Source of the DNA: Thermoflexales bacterium
GTDB lineage: Bacteria; Chloroflexota; Anaerolineae; J036; Brachytrichaceae
Assembly: GCA_025056965.1 (NCBI GenBank)
Contig: JANWVF010000107.1
Coordinates: forward strand, 23,838 to 87,837
Length of the DNA stretch: 64,000 nt
Reading direction: 5' to 3'
In this document: in pieces, positions 25,295-35,809 of the stretch
Position numbering within the stretch: the stretch's first letter is position 1
Layout: each line of letters opens with the position of its first letter
Position numbers and translations under genes: made by a program
Notes under the pieces: model-generated
What the model was told of the DNA's origin: nothing
Databases searched by the model: none
The model's input: the letters and a program-made list of their open reading frames with translations, nothing else

Positions 25295-25707
25295 CCTATT
25301 TGGCTCTCCAGACGCACCAGCAAGAACCGCGCGTCGTCCAGAAACTGTGGGACGACCTCAAACACCTGGGCCGCCACCGGTTCGCTGTACACATGGCTCG
25401 TCAGATTGCGCCGCTGCAGATAGAGCAGCCAGGCCTGGGCATCGCGCAGCAGCCCCTGCTCGTAGCCGAGCCGGAAGAGCTGGCGATTCGTCAAGCGATC
25501 AACCGGCTCTAGGCCATACTCCTCTAAGTAGCGCTTGAGCGTCTTCCAGGCCACCTCGAAAGTGAATTCGAAGCGCTGAATGACCGCATCGCGCAGCATA
25601 ACCTGCACCTCAGGCGGGGCATGGTTCGTTAATTCGCGCCGATAGATGGCCAGGGCTTCGTCCAATGCACCGATCGTGCGTCGCAGGTTGCTCAGGTCTA
25701 ATCCCAT
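25291..25707 (-). CDS. HEPN/HI0074-type nucleotidyltransferase partner
   Basis: A 138-residue helical protein of the nucleotidyltransferase substrate-binding (HI0074) branch of the HEPN superfamily; the core FEFTFEVAWKTLKRYLEEYG is typical. A possible HEPN RNase motif Rx4H is formed by Arg100 and His105 in RRNLTSHVY. It overlaps the MNT gene by 4 bases, giving a toxin-antitoxin-like order with the HEPN protein first. Whether it is toxic or only a nucleotidyltransferase subunit cannot be decided from sequence. Confidence 0.88.
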   Translation of the reverse strand: MGLDLSNLRRTIGALDEALAIYRRELTNHAPPEVQVMLRDAVIQRFEFTFEVAWKTLKRYLEEYGLEPVDRLTNRQLFRLGYEQGLLRDAQAWLLYLQRRNLTSHVYSEPVAAQVFEVVPQFLDDARFLLVRLESQIG

Positions 25708-25716
25708 GCCAAGCAG

Positions 25717-27135
25717 TCACTGCATCAGCGTTCGCGCGTCGGTGATGACGCCGGTGACCGCGCTGGCGGCAGCGGTGAGCGGCGAGGCGAGGAAGGTGCG
25801 TCCGCCCTTGCCCTGGCGGCCCTCGAAATTGCGGTTGCTGGTGCTGATGGCGTACTGGCCGGGTGCAAGCTGGTCGCCGTTCATGGCGATGCACATGCTG
25901 CAGCCGGGCTCGCGCCATTCTGCGCCAGCCTCCAAGAAGATCTCGTGTAACCCTTCGCGTTCGGCTTGCTTTTTCACCTGCGCGCTGCCAGGCACGACCA
26001 TGACGCGTACGCCCTCTTTCACTTTGCGCCCTTTCAGGATTTTAGCCGCCTCGCGCAGGTCACTGATGCGCGAGTTGGTGCAGCTGCCGATGAACACCAC
26101 GTCCACAGGGTGACCGAGCAAAGGCTGGTTGGGTTTGAGGTCCATGTAGGCCAACGCCTTCTGGAGCGCGGCTTTCTGCGCCGGATCGCCGATCCGGTCG
26201 GGATCGGGCACGCGGCCAGTGATCGGCATGCCCATGCCGGGGTTGGTGCCGTAGGTGATCATCGGCTCTAGGGCGCCAGCGTCGAGCGAGATTTCGGCGT
26301 CATAGGTTGCGCCTTCGTCCGTGGGCAAGGTGCACCAGTAGGCCAGCGCGCGATCCCAGTCTTCGCCTTTGGGAGCGAATTCGCGGCCGGCCATCCACTC
26401 GAAGGTCGTGTCGTCGGGCGCGATCATGCCGGCGCGGCTGCCGCCCTCGATGCTCATGTTGCAGATGGTCATTCGCTCTTCCATCGAGAGTCGGCGGATG
26501 GCTTCACCGGTGTATTCAAACACATAGCCGGTGCCCACGCCTACGCCGTATTTAGCGATCAGGCCGAGGATGATGTCTTTGGCGGTGACGCCGGGCCTCA
26601 GCGCGCCATCAATGCGCACGTTCATCGTCTTCGGCTTGCGCTGCAACAGGCACTGCGTGGCCAGCACCATCTCCACCTCGCTGGTGCCGATGCCGAAACC
26701 GAGCGCGCCGAATGCGCCATGGGTGGCCGTGTGGCTGTCGCCGCACACGATGGTCATGCCCGGCTGCGTCAAGCCCAATTCTGGGCCGATCACATGCACG
26801 ATGCCTTGCTTGTCGGCGCCGGTCTTGATGCCGTAGAGCGTAATGCCGTTCTCGGCGGCGTTGCGCTCCATCATTTCGATTTGCTTACGCGCCATCTCGT
26901 CCACGATCGGCAGGCTGCGATCGTGCGTCGGGATGCCATGGTCGAGCGTAGCGAAAGTGCGGTCGGGACGGCGCACTTTCAAGCCCCGCCGGCGCAGGCC
27001 CTCAAAGGCCTGCGGCGACGTCACTTCGTGCACCAAGTGCAGGTCAATGTAGAGGACGGCCGGGCTGTCCGGCTCTTGTGCCACAACGTGAGCATCCCAA
27101 ATCTTTTCAAAGAGCGTTCGAGGTCGGTCGTTCAT
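25717..27135 (-). CDS. leuC: 3-isopropylmalate dehydratase large subunit
   Basis: A 472-residue aconitase-family subunit with a [4Fe-4S] cluster. Cluster Cys are in GSCTNSR and in [11 protein letters not shown]-terminal [13 protein letters not shown] and the [25 protein letters not shown] segment are characteristic of LeuC. The start is the ATG at 27135 before [12 protein letters not shown]; an upstream extension to 27273 would run into the neighbouring racemase frame. Located 14 bases after the racemase gene and before the HEPN/MNT pair and leuD. Confidence 0.96.
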   Translation of the reverse strand: MNDRPRTLFEKIWDAHVVAQEPDSPAVLYIDLHLVHEVTSPQAFEGLRRRGLKVRRPDRTFATLDHGIPTHDRSLPIVDEMARKQIEMMERNAAENGITLYGIKTGADKQGIVHVIGPELGLTQPGMTIVCGDSHTATHGAFGALGFGIGTSEVEMVLATQCLLQRKPKTMNVRIDGALRPGVTAKDIILGLIAKYGVGVGTGYVFEYTGEAIRRLSMEERMTICNMSIEGGSRAGMIAPDDTTFEWMAGREFAPKGEDWDRALAYWCTLPTDEGATYDAEISLDAGALEPMITYGTNPGMGMPITGRVPDPDRIGDPAQKAALQKALAYMDLKPNQPLLGHPVDVVFIGSCTNSRISDLREAAKILKGRKVKEGVRVMVVPGSAQVKKQAEREGLHEIFLEAGAEWREPGCSMCIAMNGDQLAPGQYAISTSNRNFEGRQGKGGRTFLASPLTAAASAVTGVITDARTLMQ

Positions 27136-27149
27136 AGGCAATCGCGATT

Positions 27150-27830
27150 CTACGGAATTGGTGAAGTCACACAAGATGAGCTGTCTGACAGGCGTGCCCG
27201 ATGCGCCTGCACGGCCGCTTCGATCCCTAGCCGCGGGCTGCTCAAGACGGGGCAAGGGAGTTGGCTGCACCACGGCTCAGCGACGGCCATGCTGGCCTGC
27301 GCCAGGACGATCACGTCGAAATGGTCATGCGCACAGGCTTCGGCCAGACGCGCGGCGATCTCGCGGGCGTAACCGTCCGCGTCTCCGCGCGCCATAAACG
27401 ACCAGGCCGACGGGATGAACAGAGTGACGGTCTCGACCGGCTTGCCGGCCTGCCGCGCGACTTCGTGAATCAACGCCTGCGTCGGCGCGAGGGTGCTTTG
27501 TAAGGTGGCCGCGATGCCGATGCGTCGGCCAAGCATCACGGCGCGTTCGGCCATCGGCCGATCCACGCGCATCACGCGGTCGCCGGTCTGCTCGGCTAGC
27601 CCGCCGATGGAGGAGCAGGTGCACAGCACGAGTGACGATTGATGGAGGATCGGCGTGAGCACCGTGCGCACGCGTTCGATGACCGCCGGCGTCACCGTCC
27701 CGGCGTCGCGCACCGCGTGCAAGATGGCCTCGTCCACGACGTGCTGCACAGGTACGTCCGGCGCGATCTGTTTGAGCAGCGTATCGAACAGGGCGACGTT
27801 AGAGGCCGCAGTGTGAAAGAGGGTGAGCAT
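27150..27830 (-). CDS. Asp/Glu racemase superfamily protein
   Basis: A 226-residue protein of the Asp/Glu/hydantoin racemase or arylmalonate decarboxylase superfamily. The first Cys lies in [12 protein letters not shown], the usual nucleophile position; the second half carries Cys in [15 protein letters not shown], near the second active-site position (ASM...PVLSSP pattern). The [10 protein letters not shown] strand is typical of the fold. Substrate unknown. I chose the ATG before [10 protein letters not shown]; 33 additional upstream residues are Arg-rich and improbable. It sits inside the leu operon between leuA and leuC, but no link to leucine synthesis is established. Confidence 0.8.
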   Translation of the reverse strand: MLTLFHTAASNVALFDTLLKQIAPDVPVQHVVDEAILHAVRDAGTVTPAVIERVRTVLTPILHQSSLVLCTCSSIGGLAEQTGDRVMRVDRPMAERAVMLGRRIGIAATLQSTLAPTQALIHEVARQAGKPVETVTLFIPSAWSFMARGDADGYAREIAARLAEACAHDHFDVIVLAQASMAVAEPWCSQLPCPVLSSPRLGIEAAVQAHRARLSDSSSCVTSPIP

Positions 27831-27995
27831 GCGACTTTCACCGGGGACAATTTGAAACCGCTGACGAGTGCCGCTCGCCCGAGTCGTAGCATCGCGGGCG
27901 AACGCGATGCAGCGCCGGTATGGCCTCAAGGCCCTCTTGCGCGGTGTGCCGGGTGCGAACGCCCACTACGTCAAAACGGCCCGTCGTCGCGCGGG

Positions 27996-29585
27996 TCACA
28001 TGGTTACGGCGGCCGGCTTACGCGCCGCGCGCGTGCGTTGCAGGCCGCGATTCACCGCGGCCAGATACGCCTTGCCGCTGGCGACGAGGGTGTCGGTGTC
28101 GGCGCTGCGCCCGCTGAAGATGTACTTCTTGCCTTCGCCGTCGCTCATCTCGACGCGGATGGTGACGTTGGCAATGGCGTCAATCCCTTCGGTTACGGCG
28201 TGCACGTGGAACTCCACCAGCTTGGCATCGGCGCCGGTGATGCGATTGATGCAGTTGCACACGGCATTGACCGGGCCGTTGCCGAGCGCGGCGTCCTCGT
28301 GCGGCTCGCCGTTCTGGTCAATCAGGCGCACGCTGGCGACCGGTGTGTTGCCGGTGCCGGTGGCGACATGGAGTTCATCCAACTTGAACAAGTCGTTGCC
28401 GAGGCTCTCGAACTGGTCGGTGAGCAGCGCCTCGATGTCGGCATCGCTGACGACTTTCTTCTTATCGCACAGCGCCTTGAATCGCTCGAAGGCCTTATCG
28501 AGCTCGTCGCGGCTCAGCTCGTAACCCATCTGCCGCAGCCGATCGGCGAAGGCGTGCCGCCCGCTGTGCTTGCCCAGCACGAGGTTCGTGCTGTTCCAAC
28601 CCACGTCTTCCGGCCGCATGATTTCGTAGGTCAGCGGGTTCTTCAACATGCCGTCCTGATGGATGCCGGCCTCATGCGCGAAGGCGTTTGCGCCAACGAT
28701 GGCTTTGTTGGGCTGCACGGGGATCGAGGTCAAGCTGCTCACCATCTTGCTGGTGCGCACCAGTTGCGTCGTGTCTATGTTGGTGTAAAGCCCGCCGAAG
28801 AACTGCGGCCGGGTCTTGAGCGCCATGACGACTTCCTCCAGGCTGGTGTTGCCCGCGCGTTCGCCGATGCCGTTGATGGTGACCTCAGCCTGCCGCGCGC
28901 CGGCCTTGATGCCGGCCAGCGTGTTCGCCGTCGCCATGCCGAGGTCGTTGTGGCAGTGCACGCTGACGATCACCTTGCCTTCCTTGATGCCCGGCACGTT
29001 GTTCACGATGCCCTCGATCAGCTGGCCGTATTCCTGCGGCGTGCAGTAGCCCACCGTATCCGGGATGTTCAGCGTAGTCGCGCCGGCCTGAACGGCGACG
29101 CTCAGCACCTGCCACAGGAACTCCGGGTCGCTGCGGCCGGCGTCCTCCGGTGAGAACTCCACGTCGTCGCAGAAGCTCTTGGCATACGAGACGAACTCGC
29201 CGACCTGCTCGATGCAGTCGTTGCGGGTAATCCTCAGCTTATATTGCAGGTGGATGTCGCTGGTGGCCAAGAAGGTGTGGATGCGCGGCCGCTTCGCCCA
29301 CTGCACGGCGGCCCATGCCCGCTCGATGTCCTTCTTGGCGCAGCGGGCGAGGCTGGCGATCACCGGGGGGTGATCGAGTTGGCCGACTTCTTGCGCGATG
29401 CGGCTCACCGCCTCGAAGTCGCCGGGGCTGGCGATGGCGAAGCCGGCCTCGATAATGTCCACGCCCAACCGAGCGAGCTGGCGCGCGATCTCCAGCTTCT
29501 CGGCCAGGTTCAACGTCGCGCCCGGCGATTGCTCGCCGTCGCGCAACGTCGTATCGAAAATCAGCACGCGATTAGGATCGTTCAT
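27996..29585 (-). CDS. leuA: 2-isopropylmalate synthase
   Basis: A 529-residue enzyme condensing acetyl-CoA with 2-oxoisovalerate, the first step of leucine synthesis. N-terminal [17 protein letters not shown], metal-binding HCHND in [17 protein letters not shown] and the [15 protein letters not shown] loop identify LeuA. The full C-terminal regulatory domain (residues about 390-510) is present, so leucine feedback is likely. It is 33 bases downstream of the tandem ABC gene with an AAGGAAG-type ribosome site, in the ilv-leu operon. Confidence 0.96.
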   Translation of the reverse strand: MNDPNRVLIFDTTLRDGEQSPGATLNLAEKLEIARQLARLGVDIIEAGFAIASPGDFEAVSRIAQEVGQLDHPPVIASLARCAKKDIERAWAAVQWAKRPRIHTFLATSDIHLQYKLRITRNDCIEQVGEFVSYAKSFCDDVEFSPEDAGRSDPEFLWQVLSVAVQAGATTLNIPDTVGYCTPQEYGQLIEGIVNNVPGIKEGKVIVSVHCHNDLGMATANTLAGIKAGARQAEVTINGIGERAGNTSLEEVVMALKTRPQFFGGLYTNIDTTQLVRTSKMVSSLTSIPVQPNKAIVGANAFAHEAGIHQDGMLKNPLTYEIMRPEDVGWNSTNLVLGKHSGRHAFADRLRQMGYELSRDELDKAFERFKALCDKKKVVSDADIEALLTDQFESLGNDLFKLDELHVATGTGNTPVASVRLIDQNGEPHEDAALGNGPVNAVCNCINRITGADAKLVEFHVHAVTEGIDAIANVTIRVEMSDGEGKKYIFSGRSADTDTLVASGKAYLAAVNRGLQRTRAARKPAAVTM

Positions 29586-29618
29586 AGCTTCCCTTCCTTG
29601 AATTCTTCGTCAGGTTAC

Positions 29619-31229
29619 TCAAGGTGCGACTGGGGTTCGCACGCGTTCCTCTTGAGCCACGATGCGCCCTTGCCTAATCACCATGCGATGGGTGATGAAG
29701 GGCAGGCAATCATCCTCATGGTGCGTCACCAGAATGATGCCGGCTTCGCGCGATGCCTCCTCCAAGAGGCCCGCCAACTCGGCGCGAAACTGCTGATCCA
29801 GCCCGTCGAACACTTCGTCCAGGATGAGCAAGCGCGGCGAGTTCACCAGCGCGCGCGCGATCAGCACCTTGCGCGCCTGCCCGTAGCTCATCTCTAAGAT
29901 ACTGCGCTTCGCCAGCGGCTGCAGGTCGAACCGCGCGATGATCTCGTTCACCCGTTTGCGCTGGGTTCGCGTCAGCGGCTGCAACCAGCCGATGCTGGCG
30001 AAGAAGCCCGAGGCGATCACCTGTTCGGTCGTCAGGTCGGCCGCATAGCGCGCCTGGAACTCGCACGAGACGTAGCCGATGCGTTTCTTGATCTCCCAGA
30101 CGCTATCGAAGTTGCTACGGCCGAAGCGCTCGATGCGTCCCCCGTGGGCCGGCCATAGCTCGCCAAGGATCAGGCGCAGCAGCGTGCTCTTGCCCACGCC
30201 GTTATCTCCGACGATCATCCAGTGTTCGCCCTCGTTCATTCGCCAGTTCACGTCGTGGAGCACGATCTGCGTCCCCTCGTCCGGCGCGACGTTGGCGTGA
30301 ATGATATTGATGAGGAATGGGCGAGCATCGCGTGCTTGGGAGTCGGCGATCGGGCGAAAATGTGGCGGTGCGGATTGCCGGTGAGTGGACAACGGGTTGC
30401 GCCGCTCCTGCGCCGTGATCCGCCCGTGCCTCAGCTCCATCACATGGGTGATGGCCGGAATCAATTCGTCCCGGCGGTGCGTCGTCATCAGGATCTGCGT
30501 GCCCTGCCCGGCGATGCGCTGGATCATGTGGAGCAGGTCGCGGCGCGAATGCGCATCTAGCCCGACGCCGACTTCATCCAGGATAAGCACATCTGGCCGG
30601 GCAACGACGGCACGGGCGATCAGCGCCTTGCGCAGCTGCCCTTGCGAGAGCTTATCGAGGGGGCAATCGGCCAGCGCTTCAATGCCAACTTCGCGCATGA
30701 CCTCCGTGACGCGCGCCGCCTCGGACGGCGTCGGTTTGCGCGTCACCAGCTCACCGTCCAACAAGCCGGTGAATACGATTTGGCGGACGGTCATGCGCGG
30801 GCCGAAATCATCGCCATACTTGCGCGCATGCACGCGCAGGTAACGCTGCTGCTGTTCGGCGCTGACGAGGGCCATGCGCTGCTTCACGCCGATAGGCGAC
30901 TGGGTCGGCCGCCTGTCGAAGGCGTAGATGCGCATGCCGCCGTCCACCGGCGCCGGCCAGATCTCGCCGCGCAGCAGGCGCAGGAAGGTGCTCTTGCCGG
31001 CGCCGTTCGGGCCGAACACGGCCCAGTTCTCCCCTCGCCGCAGCGTCCACGTGATGTCGTGCAGCACGCGCGTGCCGTTCAAGGCGACGTTCACGCGCTC
31101 CAAATGAATCAGCACGGATTCGTCAACAAGCAGCGCGGGGCAGGCGGGCGATGCCGATGGCGGAGTGGCCGGGCGACCGGATGACGTATTGCCTCGCCGT
31201 CGCAGTGCCAGAGGTAACGTCGCTGCCAT
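29619..31229 (-). CDS. Tandem ABC ATPase, ModF-like
   Basis: A 536-residue cytoplasmic protein with two ABC ATPase domains and no membrane segment. First domain: Walker A GPNGAGKST, signature LSQGQLRK, Walker B VLILDEVGVGLD. Second: GDNGVGKST, MSYGQARK, LLILDEVFDGLD. The arrangement and length resemble E. coli ModF (PhrA) and related ATPases with unclear transport roles; no permease is encoded nearby. The start at 31229 is backed by GGAGG 5 bases upstream; the longer open frame to 31697 is only the shadow of ilvC. Its place inside the ilv-leu operon is unusual and might be a simple hitch-hiker. Confidence 0.88.
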   Translation of the reverse strand: MAATLPLALRRRGNTSSGRPATPPSASPACPALLVDESVLIHLERVNVALNGTRVLHDITWTLRRGENWAVFGPNGAGKSTFLRLLRGEIWPAPVDGGMRIYAFDRRPTQSPIGVKQRMALVSAEQQQRYLRVHARKYGDDFGPRMTVRQIVFTGLLDGELVTRKPTPSEAARVTEVMREVGIEALADCPLDKLSQGQLRKALIARAVVARPDVLILDEVGVGLDAHSRRDLLHMIQRIAGQGTQILMTTHRRDELIPAITHVMELRHGRITAQERRNPLSTHRQSAPPHFRPIADSQARDARPFLINIIHANVAPDEGTQIVLHDVNWRMNEGEHWMIVGDNGVGKSTLLRLILGELWPAHGGRIERFGRSNFDSVWEIKKRIGYVSCEFQARYAADLTTEQVIASGFFASIGWLQPLTRTQRKRVNEIIARFDLQPLAKRSILEMSYGQARKVLIARALVNSPRLLILDEVFDGLDQQFRAELAGLLEEASREAGIILVTHHEDDCLPFITHRMVIRQGRIVAQEERVRTPVAP

Positions 31230-31270
31230 CCTGCCCTCCTCGTCGCCCAGTGTGTATCCCGTCGGGCGGG

Positions 31271-32315
<1,045 letters not shown>

Positions 32316-32339
<24 letters not shown>

Positions 32340-32746
32340 TGTTGCACGCTGTTTTTGAGTCGCGTGACGTTTTTGTTGAGCAGCGATTTGCTTGCGCAGC
32401 GAGGCGCGCAGGCCGCCAACCAACGCGCGCACTTTGCGCGCCTGCTCGTAGTGCAAATCGAACTCGGTTTGCGTGACGTATTGCTCGTCAAGTGCGGCGT
32501 ATAGCAATGACTGAACCTCGGATACGGACCGGCCAGCCATGCCAAGGAAGCGAGCGAACTCCACCTTCGACTCGTTGTCGAATCCTTCGGCAATGTTAGT
32601 CATGGCTGAGACTGAAGCTGCGCGTATTTGTGCGCGCAGCTCCAGATCGCGGCTGAATGCGGCTTTCCCACTGAGCTGGTAAACATCTGGCGAAGCTTGC
32701 GTGCCTCTTGCCAGACTATGAGGTCCTCGAAGCGTCTGACGAGCAT
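32316..32746 (-). pseudogene. Frameshifted four-helix-bundle (S23/IVS-type) protein
   Basis: Belongs to the four-helix-bundle family first known from intervening sequences of 23S rRNA. The first part, from ATG 32746, reads RRFEDLIVWQEARKLRQMF; the family match then continues in another frame as YQLSGKAAFSRDLELRAQI, then MTNIAEGFDNESKVEFARFLGMA and a normal C-terminal half. A single missing base in the stretch ATGTTTACC (about 32685) explains the break; the original frame stops at the TGA overlapping the ATG of MTNIAEGF. The C-terminus (NNPST) is encoded by the low-complexity arm. The element lies exactly between ilvN and ilvC. A sequencing error cannot be excluded. Confidence 0.8.
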
Positions 32747-32810
32747 GGTCGTTCAGTCGTGATTAATTCGGTTGTCAGGAATCCGGGTTACTGATTGCAG
32801 TTCGAACGGA

Positions 32811-32850
32811 ACAACGTGGCAACCAGGCAACCCAGCAACCTTTCAACCTC
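32811..32850. repeat. Low-complexity arm of element A (ilvN side)
   Basis: CAACC-type reiterated units, inverted relative to the arm at 32291-32339. It overlaps the last codons and the stop of ilvN, so the element boundary lies at or within the ilvN 3' end. Confidence 0.7.
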
Positions 32851-33355
32851 TTGTCATCGCAATGCGGCCGGTGCGGACGACTTCGAGGATGCCGTAGTCT
32901 TGCAGCACGCTGAGGATCGAATCCACTTTTTGCTCTTCGCCGGTGACCTCGATTATGAGGGATTCCTTCGCCACATCTACCACTTGGCTCTGGAACATGT
33001 CGGCGATCTGTTTAATCTCGCCGCGGTGTTGTGCGTCGGTCACCCGCACCTTGATCAGCGCCAGCTCGCGCACAACCGTCGGCAAGTTGGTCACGTCCTG
33101 CACGTCAATCACGTTGACCAGCTTGTAGAGGTTGCGCTCCACCAGTGCAGCGTTGGTCTTGCTCGCGTCAATCACGATAGTCATGCGCGAGATGGTCGGG
33201 TCTTCGGTGGTGCCGACGGCCAGGCTCTCGATGTTGAAGTTGCGCCGGCGCATCAAGCTGGCCACGCGGTTGAGCACGCCGGGCTTGTTCTCCACCAACG
33301 CCACGAGCGTGTGTTTGGTCGGGTTCTTTTGGGCTTCGATTCGGTCAATGAGCAT
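32843..33355 (-). CDS. ilvN: Acetolactate synthase small (regulatory) subunit
   Basis: A 170-residue regulatory subunit with an N-terminal ACT domain (HTLVALVENKPGVLNRVASLMRRR) that binds valine, followed by the FNIESLAVG segment and the C-terminal ALS_ss domain. It controls and activates IlvB. A CAGGAG ribosome site lies 4-5 bases before the ATG. Its last codons and stop fall in the arm of element A. It is separated from ilvB by element B (about 490 bases), an unusually long gap for these partners. Confidence 0.95.
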   Translation of the reverse strand: MLIDRIEAQKNPTKHTLVALVENKPGVLNRVASLMRRRNFNIESLAVGTTEDPTISRMTIVIDASKTNAALVERNLYKLVNVIDVQDVTNLPTVVRELALIKVRVTDAQHRGEIKQIADMFQSQVVDVAKESLIIEVTGEEQKVDSILSVLQDYGILEVVRTGRIAMTRG

Positions 33356-33370
33356 GGTTCTCCTGTCACG

Positions 33371-33447
33371 TTGAGTCGGTCAAGTCGTCAGGTTGATCGG
33401 GTCGTCAGGTCGGTCAAGTCGGTCGGGTCGGTCAAGTCGTCGGTCGA
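33371..33447. repeat. Low-complexity arm of element B (ilvN side)
   Basis: Reiterated GGTC/AAGTCGGTC units over about 75 bases just upstream of the ilvN ribosome site. Roughly complementary to 33791-33830. It encodes the C-terminal DLTDPTDLTDLTT tail of the enclosed gene. Confidence 0.75.
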
Positions 33448-33789
33448 GTTGTATTCGGCGTGGTCTTCGCGGAACTGGCGGATTGGATTCCTATGCAGAT
33501 ACCACATGAAGTTGCTGATCTGGCGGCTGCACCGCTCGACGATGGCGAATACTTCTCTGGCTTGCTGCTCGCTGATGTAGCCTGCATCCACTGCGACGTG
33601 TATCCGGCTGCGTAGCTCGCCGGCGGATCCGCGCGCCCTTCCCAGCAAGTTTGCGAAGAGTCTATCGCTCCGGCTCTCGAAGCCTTCGGCAATGTTCGAC
33701 ATGATCGAGATTGCAGCGCGTCGCATTTGGTCTCGCAACCCGAAGTCGCGTGCGAATTCGCCGGAATCGGATAACCGGTAGATCAGCAA
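33388..33789 (-). CDS. Four-helix-bundle (S23/IVS-type) protein, N-terminally truncated
   Basis: About 133 residues, matching the family from IYRLSDSGEFARDFGLRDQMRRAAISIMSN onward through IAEGFESRSDRLFANLLGRARGSAGELRS to the end of the fourth helix, then a repetitive tail made by the arm. Family members normally begin about 15-20 residues earlier with an F.DL.VWQ.A motif; here a VWQ is visible only in another frame of the preceding arm and there is no ATG, only a TTG at 33789. The gene is therefore probably damaged or starts at a non-ATG codon. It sits between ilvB and ilvN. Confidence 0.65.
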   Translation of the reverse strand: MLIYRLSDSGEFARDFGLRDQMRRAAISIMSNIAEGFESRSDRLFANLLGRARGSAGELRSRIHVAVDAGYISEQQAREVFAIVERCSRQISNFMWYLHRNPIRQFREDHAEYNSTDDLTDPTDLTDLTTRST

Positions 33790-33790
33790 A

Positions 33791-33830
33791 GACCTGCCAG
33801 ACCTGACCGACCTGAATGACCTAAACGACT
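33791..33830. repeat. Low-complexity arm of element B (ilvB side)
   Basis: Reiterated GACCTG/ACCGACCTGA units, the inverted counterpart of 33371-33447, starting about 12 bases after the ilvB stop codon. Confidence 0.7.
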
Positions 33831-33842
33831 CTCACCCAATGC

Positions 33843-35594
33843 CTAATGCGTCTTCTCCCTCATGAACTCCATCCCGCCGCCGAGTGCCGCCGGCTGGATT
33901 GGGCGTCGGGTCATTTCGTTCAGCGACTTGCCGGGCTGGATCATCGGGAACACGTTGGTCTCTTTCTCCACGACGAACTCGATCAGCACCGGCCCGTTGT
34001 GCTCGCGGGCGCGGCGGATGACCTCGCGGGTTTCCTTCATGTTCGTCGCCCGCATGCCGCACATGCCGTAGGCTTGCGCCAGCTTCACGAAGTCCGGCGT
34101 CCACATCTCCACGGCGGAGTAGCGATGGTTGTGCATCAGCTCTTGCCACTGGCGCACCATGCCGAGGAAGTTGTTGTTGATGATAGCGATCTTGATGTTG
34201 AGGTTCTCCTGCATCACGGTCGCCAGTTCAGGGATGCTCATCTGGAAGCCGCCGTCGCCGGCGATGGCCCATACCTCGTCGTCCGGCCGGCCAAACTTCG
34301 CGCCGATGGCCGCCGGCAGTGCGAAGCCCATTGTGCCCAGCCCACCGCTAGTAATCAACTGGTTCTTGCGCGTGTGCTGGAAGTATTGCGTCTCCCACAT
34401 CTGGTGTTGGCCGACGTCGGTGCAGATCGTACATTCGCCCTTCGTCTCCTCCCAGATCGCGCGCATCACGTGTGGCGCGAGCAGCATGTCGTCCGGCAGC
34501 TCGACGTTGAGCACGTCGCGCGCCTTGGTGTCCGCCCGCCATTCGTTGATCTGCTCCATCCAGGCCGGGTAGCTGCGCTTCTCGATCATCGGCGTCAGTT
34601 CGCGCAAGATGTCTTTCACGCTGGCGACGATGCCGACGTCGGCCGGCACATTCTTGTTGATCTCGGCGGCGTCAATATCCACATGGATCACGCGGGCATT
34701 CTTGGCGTAGGTCTTCAGGTTGCCGGTCACGCGGTCGTCGAAGCGCATGCCGAGGGCGATCAGCAGGTCGGCGTTGGCGATGGCTTGGTTCACGTAGGCT
34801 TCGCCATGCATGCCCATCATGCGCAAGTTCAGCGGATGGTCTTCGCTCAACACGCCGATGCCGAGCAGCGTGGTGGCGACTGGGATGCCGGACTTCTCCA
34901 CGAACTCGCGGAACTCCTCATGGGCGTTGCCGTGCTTGATGCCCTGTCCGGCCAGGATGACCGGCCGGCGCGCATGGTCAATCAGCTCCTTAGCGCGCTG
35001 CAACAGCGCCGGGATATTTTGGCGACCATGCGGTTTGATGGCGCGGTAGCCCCGCATCTGCACGCTGGTGATCGGCTCGTAATCCACCATCTTCTGCTGC
35101 ACGTCTTTGCAGATATCCACCAGCACCGGCCCCGGCCGGCCGCTGCGCGCGATGTAGAACGCCTCGGCCATCACCTGCGGCAGCTCGTTCACGTCCATCA
35201 CCAGGTAGTTGTGCTTGGTGATCGGCAGCGTGACGCCGGTCACGTCGGTCTCCTGGAAGGCATCTGAGCCGACCAGGTGCGAGGCGACCTGGCCGGTGAT
35301 GGCGACCACCGCCGACGAGTCCATCATGGCGTTGGCTAAGCCGGTGACCAAGTTGGTCGCGCCGGGGCCAGACGTCGCCATGCACACGCCGACCTTGCCC
35401 GTAGCGCGGAAGTAGGCGTCTGCAGCGAGCGCCGCGTTCTCTTCGTGGCGGACGAGGACGTGATGCACCCGGTCTTGATAGTCAACCAGGGCATCATAGG
35501 TGGGCAGAATGGCGCCGCCCGGGTAACCGAATACGATGTTCGTGCCTTGCTGAAGAATCGTCTCCCAAATCACTTGTGCACCGGTCAGTTTCAT
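33843..35594 (-). CDS. ilvB: Acetolactate synthase large (catalytic) subunit
   Basis: A 583-residue thiamine diphosphate enzyme forming acetolactate and acetohydroxybutyrate. Catalytic Glu is in HEENAALAADAYFRATG; the cofactor motif GDGGFQMSIPELATV to INNNFLGMVRQWQE is complete; the FAD-binding centre shows GMRFDDRVTG. Start is the ATG at 35594, with GAGGAG 6 bases upstream. It is the first enzyme gene of the ilv-leu operon and is preceded by a promoter, a branched-chain-rich leader peptide and a terminator (35651-35838), so expression is probably attenuated by charged tRNA supply. Confidence 0.96.
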   Translation of the reverse strand: MKLTGAQVIWETILQQGTNIVFGYPGGAILPTYDALVDYQDRVHHVLVRHEENAALAADAYFRATGKVGVCMATSGPGATNLVTGLANAMMDSSAVVAITGQVASHLVGSDAFQETDVTGVTLPITKHNYLVMDVNELPQVMAEAFYIARSGRPGPVLVDICKDVQQKMVDYEPITSVQMRGYRAIKPHGRQNIPALLQRAKELIDHARRPVILAGQGIKHGNAHEEFREFVEKSGIPVATTLLGIGVLSEDHPLNLRMMGMHGEAYVNQAIANADLLIALGMRFDDRVTGNLKTYAKNARVIHVDIDAAEINKNVPADVGIVASVKDILRELTPMIEKRSYPAWMEQINEWRADTKARDVLNVELPDDMLLAPHVMRAIWEETKGECTICTDVGQHQMWETQYFQHTRKNQLITSGGLGTMGFALPAAIGAKFGRPDDEVWAIAGDGGFQMSIPELATVMQENLNIKIAIINNNFLGMVRQWQELMHNHRYSAVEMWTPDFVKLAQAYGMCGMRATNMKETREVIRRAREHNGPVLIEFVVEKETNVFPMIQPGKSLNEMTRRPIQPAALGGGMEFMREKTH

Positions 35595-35650
35595 ATGCGT
35601 CTCCTCTTCATTCGGCCCGCGCCTTTCGACGAAGCGAATCGCAGGCCAAC

Positions 35651-35675
35651 AAAAAAGCCCTCCGTTCAGGAGGGC
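35651..35675 (-). terminator. Attenuator terminator upstream of ilvB
   Basis: On the minus strand a 7-bp GCCCTCC / GGAGGGC stem (35675-35669 and 35663-35657) with a 5-base loop followed by six T residues (35656-35651). A canonical intrinsic terminator placed between the leader peptide and ilvB, 22 bases after the leader stop. Confidence 0.9.
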
Positions 35676-35697
35676 TTCTTCGATCTGTGCATATGCG

Positions 35698-35796
35698 CTA
35701 GGCTCGCGCGGTCGCCATCCCAAACGGAGCTCGCCCCAGGTCGCTAAGGACGAGGAGCACGCCAATAACGAGGACGGCGACCAGCAAACCGCTCAT
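35698..35796 (-). CDS. Leu/Val/Ile-rich leader peptide of the ilv-leu operon
   Basis: A 32-codon frame whose residues 4-17 read LLVAVLVIGVLLVL: twelve of fourteen are branched-chain residues. It begins only about 14 bases after the -10 box of a consensus promoter and ends 22 bases before an intrinsic terminator that precedes ilvB. This is the layout of enterobacterial ilv leader peptides. A GGTCGCC segment in the early codons (plus 35776-35782) can pair with GGCGACC near the end (35710-35716), giving a possible pause helix. No T-box motif was found in this leader. Confidence 0.75.
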   Translation of the reverse strand: MSGLLVAVLVIGVLLVLSDLGRAPFGMATARA

Positions 35797-35809
35797 ATTC
35801 AACGCTACA

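Noticed and set aside
27639-29153. 504-codon plus-strand frame opposite leuA and the racemase
   Set aside because: It is the complement of well-conserved genes in GC-rich DNA; its translation is low in recognisable motifs.
33846-35267. 473-codon plus-strand frame opposite ilvB
   Set aside because: Same reason: shadow of ilvB, His/Ala/Val-rich without domain resemblance.
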